A DNA stretch of 64,000 nt from Streptomyces sp. NRRL F-2580 (lineage in GTDB: Bacteria; Actinomycetota; Actinomycetes; Streptomycetales; Streptomycetaceae). Below, one piece after another: positions 59,832-64,000 of this stretch. The notes under the pieces were generated by a model. It saw only the letters and a program-made list of their open reading frames with translations. It did not search any database and was not told the origin of the DNA. The position numbers and the translations under genes are program-made. Each line of letters starts with the position of its first letter. The stretch's first letter is position 1. The stretch covers positions 1-64,000 of the forward strand of contig NZ_JOIR01000034.1 of the NCBI RefSeq assembly GCF_000720115.1, written 5' to 3'.

Positions 59832-60974
59832 CTACGGCGCCGGGAGTTCGGCGAAGTCCGCGACCAGGCCGCGGTGGTGGCCCGCCGTGCCGAGGGCCAG
59901 GGAGTCGGCCTTGGCCCGCTTGAGGTAGAGGTGTGCCGGATGCTCCCAGGTCATGCCGATGCCGCCGTGCAGCTGTACGCACTCCTCGGCGGCGCGGACG
60001 GCCACGCCCGAGCAGTAGGCCTGGGCCACGGCGACCGTGAGCGGCGCGTCGGGGGCCTCGGTGGCGAGGGCGTCGGCCGCGGCCCTGGCCGCCGCGCGCG
60101 CGGAGGCCACGTCGAGCCAGAGCCGGGCGAGGCGGTGCTTGAGGGCCTGGAAGGATCCGACGGGCCGGTTGAACTGGTGGCGGGTACGGACGTGCCCGAC
60201 GGTCTCCGTCAGGCACCATTCGGCCAGCCCGAGCTGCTCGGAGGCGAGCAGTCCGGCTCCGGAAAGCAGCGCTCCGGCCACCGCCGCCCGGGCTGTGGCG
60301 GGATCGGCGAGCCGGGTGCCGGCGGCCGCCCGCAGGGTGACGGTGGCGAGCGGGCGGGTCAGGTCCAGCGGGACCTGCGGGGTCAGCTCGGCGGAGGCCG
60401 CCGGGACGGCGTACAGCCCCGTGTCGGCGAGGACCAGCAGGACGTCGGCGGCCACCGCGTCCGCGACGGAGGTGACGGTGCCGGTCAGCGCCCCGCCGCC
60501 GGAGTCCCGGACCGCGGGCGGCAGGGGCGCCCCGGGCGCGAGGGTCAGCGGCACGGCCGGTACGCACACCCTGTGTCCGGAGGCCAGCTCCCGCAGCAGC
60601 GGGGTGGCCTCCGCGGTGTCGCAGCCGAGCAGGATCTCCGTGGCGAGCACGGCGCTCGTCAGGTACGGGACGGGCGCCACGGCCCGGCCCAGCTCCTCCA
60701 GGACCACGGCCGCCTCGCGGTGGCTCGCGCCCTGTCCCCCGAGCTTCTCGGGTACGAGGAGCCCGGCGGCGCCGATCCCGACGGCGAGCGTGTTCCACAG
60801 CGCCGGGTCGTGCGGCCGGCCGGTCTCGGCCCGGGCGAGGACGCTCTTCGCGTCGCAGCGGTCGGTGAGGAGGGCGCGTACGGCGGAGCGGAGCTCCTCC
60901 TCGGTCCCGGAGTAGAGCAGATCGGTCGGCGTGGTCGGCGTGGGCTGCGTTGTCGGCGTCGGCTGCGTTGTCAT
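59832..60974 (-). CDS. Acyl-CoA dehydrogenase, small partner
   Basis: A 380-residue flavoprotein from ATG 60974 inside the stop of the upstream dehydrogenase. Core features: 'LVPEKLGGQGASHREAAVVL', and the C-terminal FAD region 'HVRTRHQFNRPVGSFQALKH' and CVQLHGGIGMTWEHPAHLYL. The catalytic Glu of classical enzymes is not obvious. The N-terminal helical domain is shorter than usual. Actinobacterial dehydrogenases of this kind (as in steroid side-chain or long-chain degradation) work as heteromers, and it is paired with the gene at 60971. Confidence 0.82.
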   Translation of the reverse strand: MTTQPTPTTQPTPTTPTDLLYSGTEEELRSAVRALLTDRCDAKSVLARAETGRPHDPALWNTLAVGIGAAGLLVPEKLGGQGASHREAAVVLEELGRAVAPVPYLTSAVLATEILLGCDTAEATPLLRELASGHRVCVPAVPLTLAPGAPLPPAVRDSGGGALTGTVTSVADAVAADVLLVLADTGLYAVPAASAELTPQVPLDLTRPLATVTLRAAAGTRLADPATARAAVAGALLSGAGLLASEQLGLAEWCLTETVGHVRTRHQFNRPVGSFQALKHRLARLWLDVASARAAARAAADALATEAPDAPLTVAVAQAYCSGVAVRAAEECVQLHGGIGMTWEHPAHLYLKRAKADSLALGTAGHHRGLVADFAELPAP

Positions 60975-62170
60975 CGGGAGAGGTCCTTCCACGCGATGTC
61001 CTTGTCGTCGCGCGGCTCGGGGGGCAGGCCGAGGACGCGTTCGGCGACGATGTTGAGGAGGATCTCGCTGGTGCCGCCCTCGATGCTGTTGCCCTTGGCG
61101 CGCAGGTAGCGGTAGCCGGCGTCGCGGCCGGTGAAGTCGACCAGTTCGGGTCGGCGCATGGTCCAGTCCTCGTACAGCAGGCCCTCCTCGCCGAGGAGTT
61201 CGACCTCCAGTCCGCTGATCTCCTGGTTGAGCCGGGCGAAGGTGAGCTTCATGCCCGATCCCTCGGGGCCTGGCTGTCCGGCGGCGAGCTGCTGGCGCAG
61301 CCGTTCCCCGGTGAGGCGGGCGACCTCGGCCTCGACCCACAGTTCCAGCAGCCGCTGGTGGAGGGCGTGGGTGCGCAGTGCGGGACGCTCGCGCCAGGCG
61401 GTGACGACCGGTGCGATCATGCCGCCCTCGCGCGGGATGCGCATGCCGCCGATGGAGACGCGTTCGTTCATCAGGGTGGTGCGGGCGACCGCCCAGCCCT
61501 CGCCCACCGCGCCCAGGCGGTGGGTGTCGGGGATGCGGACGCCGGTGAGGAAGACCTCGTTGAACTCGGCCTCGCCGGTGATCTGGCGCAGCGGCCGGAC
61601 CTCGACGCCGGGGGCGTGCATGTCGCAGAGGAAGTAGGTGATGCCCTGGTGCTTGGGGAGTCCTGGGTCGGTGCGGGCGATCAGGATGGCCCAGCGGGCG
61701 GTGTGGGCACTGGAGGTCCACACCTTCTGTCCGTCCACGATCCAGTCGCCGGAGCCCTGCTCGCGGACCGCGCGGGTGCCGAGCGCGGCGAGGTCGGATC
61801 CGGCGCCGGGCTCGCTGAAGAGCTGGCACCAGACCTCCTCGCCGACCCACAGGGGACGCAGGAAGCGGTTCTTCTGCTCCTCCGTGCCGTACGCGAGGAT
61901 CGTCGGCGCGGCCATGCCGAGCCCGATGCCGATCCGGCGCGGGTCGTTGTCGGGGGCGCCGGCGGCCTCCAGCTCGGCGTCGACGACGGCCTGGAGGGTA
62001 CGGGGTGCGCCGAGGCCGCCGAGGCCCACGGGGTAGTGGACCCAGGCGAGTCCGGCGTCGAAGCGGGCGCGCAGGAAGTCGGCGCGGTCGGTGTCGGCGG
62101 GCGGGTGGGCGGCGAGCAGGTCCCGTACCCGGGCGCGCAGGCCCTCGGCGGTGGTGGCCGCGGCGGTCAT
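60971..62170 (-). CDS. Acyl-CoA dehydrogenase, large partner
   Basis: A 399-residue enzyme from ATG 62170. All usual blocks are present: 'HYPVGLGGLGAPRTLQAVVD', substrate/FAD region CQLFSEPGAGSDLAALGTRA, 'GDWIVDGQKVWTSSAHTARW', and C-terminal RAKGNSIEGGTSEILLNIVA. Overlaps both neighbours by four bases, so three genes form one transcript with the quinone oxidoreductase. It oxidises an unknown acyl-CoA; the FAD electrons would pass to ETF. Confidence 0.88.
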   Translation of the reverse strand: MTAAATTAEGLRARVRDLLAAHPPADTDRADFLRARFDAGLAWVHYPVGLGGLGAPRTLQAVVDAELEAAGAPDNDPRRIGIGLGMAAPTILAYGTEEQKNRFLRPLWVGEEVWCQLFSEPGAGSDLAALGTRAVREQGSGDWIVDGQKVWTSSAHTARWAILIARTDPGLPKHQGITYFLCDMHAPGVEVRPLRQITGEAEFNEVFLTGVRIPDTHRLGAVGEGWAVARTTLMNERVSIGGMRIPREGGMIAPVVTAWRERPALRTHALHQRLLELWVEAEVARLTGERLRQQLAAGQPGPEGSGMKLTFARLNQEISGLEVELLGEEGLLYEDWTMRRPELVDFTGRDAGYRYLRAKGNSIEGGTSEILLNIVAERVLGLPPEPRDDKDIAWKDLSR

Positions 62171-63141
62171 CGCGGGTCTCCGTCCTGCGCCGGTACGACG
62201 ACCAGCCGGCCGGTGGTGGTCCCGTCGGCGAGGCGCTGCACGGCGTCGGCGGCCGCGGCGAGCGGGACCCGTTCGCTGACCAGCGGTTTCACGGCGCCCT
62301 CGGCGGCGAGCCGGGTGAGCTCGGTGTGGCAGGCGAGGATGGCGGCGGGCTCCTTGGTGGCGTAGAGCCCCCAGTGCAGGCCGAGGATGGCGTAGTTCTT
62401 CACCAGTGCGTGGTTGAGGGCGGGGGCCGGGATGGTGCCACTGGCGAAGCCGACGACGAGGATGCGGCCCTCGAAGGCCACGCATTTGGCGGAGGCGGTG
62501 TAGGAGTCGCCGCCGACCGGGTCGTAGACGACGTCGGCGCCGCGCCCGCCGGTGAACTCCTTGACGCGGGCGACGAGGTCCTCCGCCGTGCGGTCGATCA
62601 CCAGGTCACAGCCGAGCTCCTCGGCGGTGCGCGCCTTGGCCTTGCCCCCGACCACCCCGATGACGGTGGCCCCGGCGGCCTTGCCGAGCTGGACGGCGGC
62701 GCTGCCGACCCCGCCGGCGGCCGCGTGCACGAGGAGGGTCTCGCCGCTCTGCAGGCGGGCGCGGCGGTGCAGGCCGAACCAGCCGGTCTGGTAGCCGATG
62801 TGCAGGGCGGCCGCCTCGGCGTCGTCGAGGCTGTCCGGGGCCGGGAGCAGGGCGGTCGCGGGCGCGGTGACGTACTCGGCGAAACCGCCGTGCGGCAGGC
62901 TCGGGTTGGCGATGACGCGGCGGCCGTCCTCGGTCTCGCCGCAGATCTCGACGCCCGGGGTGAAGGGCAGCGGGGGCCGGATCTGGTACTGGCCGCGGAC
63001 GAGCAGCGCGTCGGGGAAGTTGACGTTCGCCGCGAGCACTCTGAGCCTCACCTCGCCCTCGCCGGGTACCGGCTCGGGAACCTCTTCGAGGCGCATGGCC
63101 TCGCGGGGCTCACCGGGGGTATGTACTCGCCATGCCTGCAT
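62167..63141 (-). CDS. NADPH:quinone oxidoreductase (zeta-crystallin/MDR family)
   Basis: A 324-residue MDR enzyme without the structural zinc loop. It starts MQAWRVHTPGEPREAMRLEE and has the nucleotide-binding 'GETLLVHAAAGGVGSAAVQLG' region and VVYDPVGGDSYTASAK. First gene of the operon with the two acyl-CoA dehydrogenases, coupled by ATGA. A palindrome lies over its promoter. Substrate not evident; perhaps an enoyl or quinone reductase in the same pathway. Confidence 0.87.
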   Translation of the reverse strand: MQAWRVHTPGEPREAMRLEEVPEPVPGEGEVRLRVLAANVNFPDALLVRGQYQIRPPLPFTPGVEICGETEDGRRVIANPSLPHGGFAEYVTAPATALLPAPDSLDDAEAAALHIGYQTGWFGLHRRARLQSGETLLVHAAAGGVGSAAVQLGKAAGATVIGVVGGKAKARTAEELGCDLVIDRTAEDLVARVKEFTGGRGADVVYDPVGGDSYTASAKCVAFEGRILVVGFASGTIPAPALNHALVKNYAILGLHWGLYATKEPAAILACHTELTRLAAEGAVKPLVSERVPLAAAADAVQRLADGTTTGRLVVVPAQDGDPR

Positions 63142-63188
63142 CCGGGGCCTCCAGCCGCCGTCGAGGAATCACGCTCCGCGCGCATACT

Positions 63189-63200
63189 AAGCGGTCGCTT
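63189..63200. promoter_or_regulatory. Palindrome overlapping the promoter of the acyl-CoA dehydrogenase operon
   Basis: AAGCGGTCGCTT has 5-bp arms around GT and abuts TAGTAT (minus strand), a good -10, about 45 bases before the start at 63141. A TetR-type repressor that responds to acyl-CoA is the usual control for such operons; none is encoded in the window. Confidence 0.5.
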
Positions 63201-63348
63201 GCCCATCTGTGAACCCATCGCCTCCGAAGGCGTGTGCATGGGGCCCGTTCGTCGTGCAGCATGTGTCCCGTAGATCAACATTGATCGACATCGTCAACAG
63301 GCAGCTGTCGCAGGGCATATGACCCGCACCATCGGGGGGACTCGCACC

Positions 63349-64000
63349 GTGAACAGAATCGGGATGAGAAGCGTGACGGCCGCGGCGGGGGCCGCCGCCG
63401 TCCTCGCAGGGCTGATCACCGCCGCCGGACCGGCCTCCGCGGCCTCCGGCGCCGCCGCGTGCAGCCCCGCCATCGAGCTGCTGCCCTCCCTCCCGGGGGT
63501 GAGCGGGGGCACGGTGGCGGGCTTCGGCACCGGCGGGCTCGTGGTCGGCGAGAGCGGCGCCCGGCCCGCCTACTGGACCGGCGCCGAGCACACGGTCCAC
63601 GCCGTTCCGCTGCCCGCCGGCTTCGACCGGGGCAGCGTCAAGGCCGTCAGCGCCAAGGGGCTGATGGTGGGCACGGCCACCCGCGACGCGGACAGGGCGA
63701 GCATCGCCTTCACCCACCAGCTGGGCGCCGCGACCTCCGAGGCCCTGACCACGGCCCTGCCCGAGTGGCAGGACGTCGGCGTCGACGTCAACGAGTCGGG
63801 CCGGGTCGTCGCCGTGGACAACGGCGTCGCCAAGGAGTGGGTGAACGGCGAGGTCGTGCGCGAACTGCCGGTTCCCGCGGGCGAGATCCCCGGCACCAAG
63901 ATCACCTCGCTGAACGGCATCAACAAGCGGGGCGACGTCGTCGGCACGGCCACCGGCTCCTACTTCGACGCCGAGAACGACATCATGGTCACCAAGACCT
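63349..64000 (+). CDS. Secreted beta-repeat protein, cut by the window edge
   Basis: GTG 63349 follows GGGGGGA and opens a signal peptide ('MRSVTAAAGAAAVLAGLITA', cleavage about residue 33). The 217 visible residues form repeated short strands around G-D/E-V-V-G: 'GLVVGESGARPAYWTG', 'SAKGLMVGTATRDAD', INKRGDVVGTATGSYFDA. These are like HAF-type or 'extracellular repeat' beta-propeller units. Function unknown; the 3' end lies outside the window. Confidence 0.75.
   Translation, partial: MNRIGMRSVTAAAGAAAVLAGLITAAGPASAASGAAACSPAIELLPSLPGVSGGTVAGFGTGGLVVGESGARPAYWTGAEHTVHAVPLPAGFDRGSVKAVSAKGLMVGTATRDADRASIAFTHQLGAATSEALTTALPEWQDVGVDVNESGRVVAVDNGVAKEWVNGEVVRELPVPAGEIPGTKITSLNGINKRGDVVGTATGSYFDAENDIMVTKT

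Noticed and set aside
1-64000. CRISPR array or prophage
   Set aside because: No regularly spaced direct repeats, and no capsid, tail, portal or lysis genes seen.

Overview
The window is a piece of a high-GC actinobacterial chromosome, almost certainly Streptomyces. GTG and TTG starts and four-base ATGA/GTGA gene overlaps are common. It also carries a chaplin, two melC-type tyrosinase operons, a CebR box in front of secreted cellulases and a DasR-like box in front of a secreted chitinase. The content is accessory (secreted hydrolases, sugar catabolism, small regulators, pseudogenes) rather than core, as expected of a chromosome arm.

Layout. 1-5.7 kb is a gene graveyard: an IS5-type end, frameshifted or truncated ISL3 and Tn3 transposases, a methyltransferase, a tyrosine recombinase and a secreted protein, around an intact dienelactone-hydrolase-like gene that lacks the usual nucleophile. 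5.8-8.5 kb holds an alpha/beta hydrolase divergent from a GNAT-PaaX pair. 8.5-12.5 kb has a decapitated LacI regulator and a GH5-GH6 cellulase operon behind CebR boxes. 12.5-14.4 kb is decayed DNA. 14.4-17.3 kb has an AI-2E-type permease and a HEAT-like protein. 17.4-22.6 kb is a sugar-catabolic locus: LacI plus isomerase, divergent from a Gfo/Idh oxidoreductase, a DUF993 aldolase-like protein and a second isomerase, with perfect palindromes between. 22.6-28.5 kb carries mixed hypotheticals. 28.6-29.5 kb is a truncated hydrolase abutting a broken terminator and a tRNA-Trp. 29.5-35.6 kb has an ankyrin protein, a GH18 chitinase, a serpin pseudogene and a KDG kinase/KDPG aldolase pair divergent from an IclR regulator. 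35.8-39 kb has a sigma factor fused to a CAP domain and an ECF41 sigma factor with a remnant of its partner. 39-46.7 kb has a methyltransferase, glutamate decarboxylase, melC1C2 and a CitAB-type two-component system divergent from dctA. 46.9-56.2 kb is mostly secreted or lipolytic functions, ending with a chaplin. 56.3-63.1 kb has the second tyrosinase operon, a GNAT, a nonsense-mutated TRIC channel gene, and an acyl-CoA dehydrogenase pair with a quinone oxidoreductase. A secreted protein runs off the right edge.

How it works together. Polymer breakdown (cellulose, chitin, protein) is linked to intracellular sugar catabolism by local repressors whose sites can be read: CebR-type, DasR-type, palindromes beside the LacI gene, and IclR-type repeats. 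The least explained functional unit is the 17.4-22.6 kb sugar locus. The most unusual single gene is the sigma-CAP fusion. The clearest structural anomaly is the rearrangement breakpoint inside the tRNA-Trp terminator. Ten or more loci are pseudogenes. Because long neighbouring genes are intact, real decay is more likely than poor sequence, though reads would settle it.
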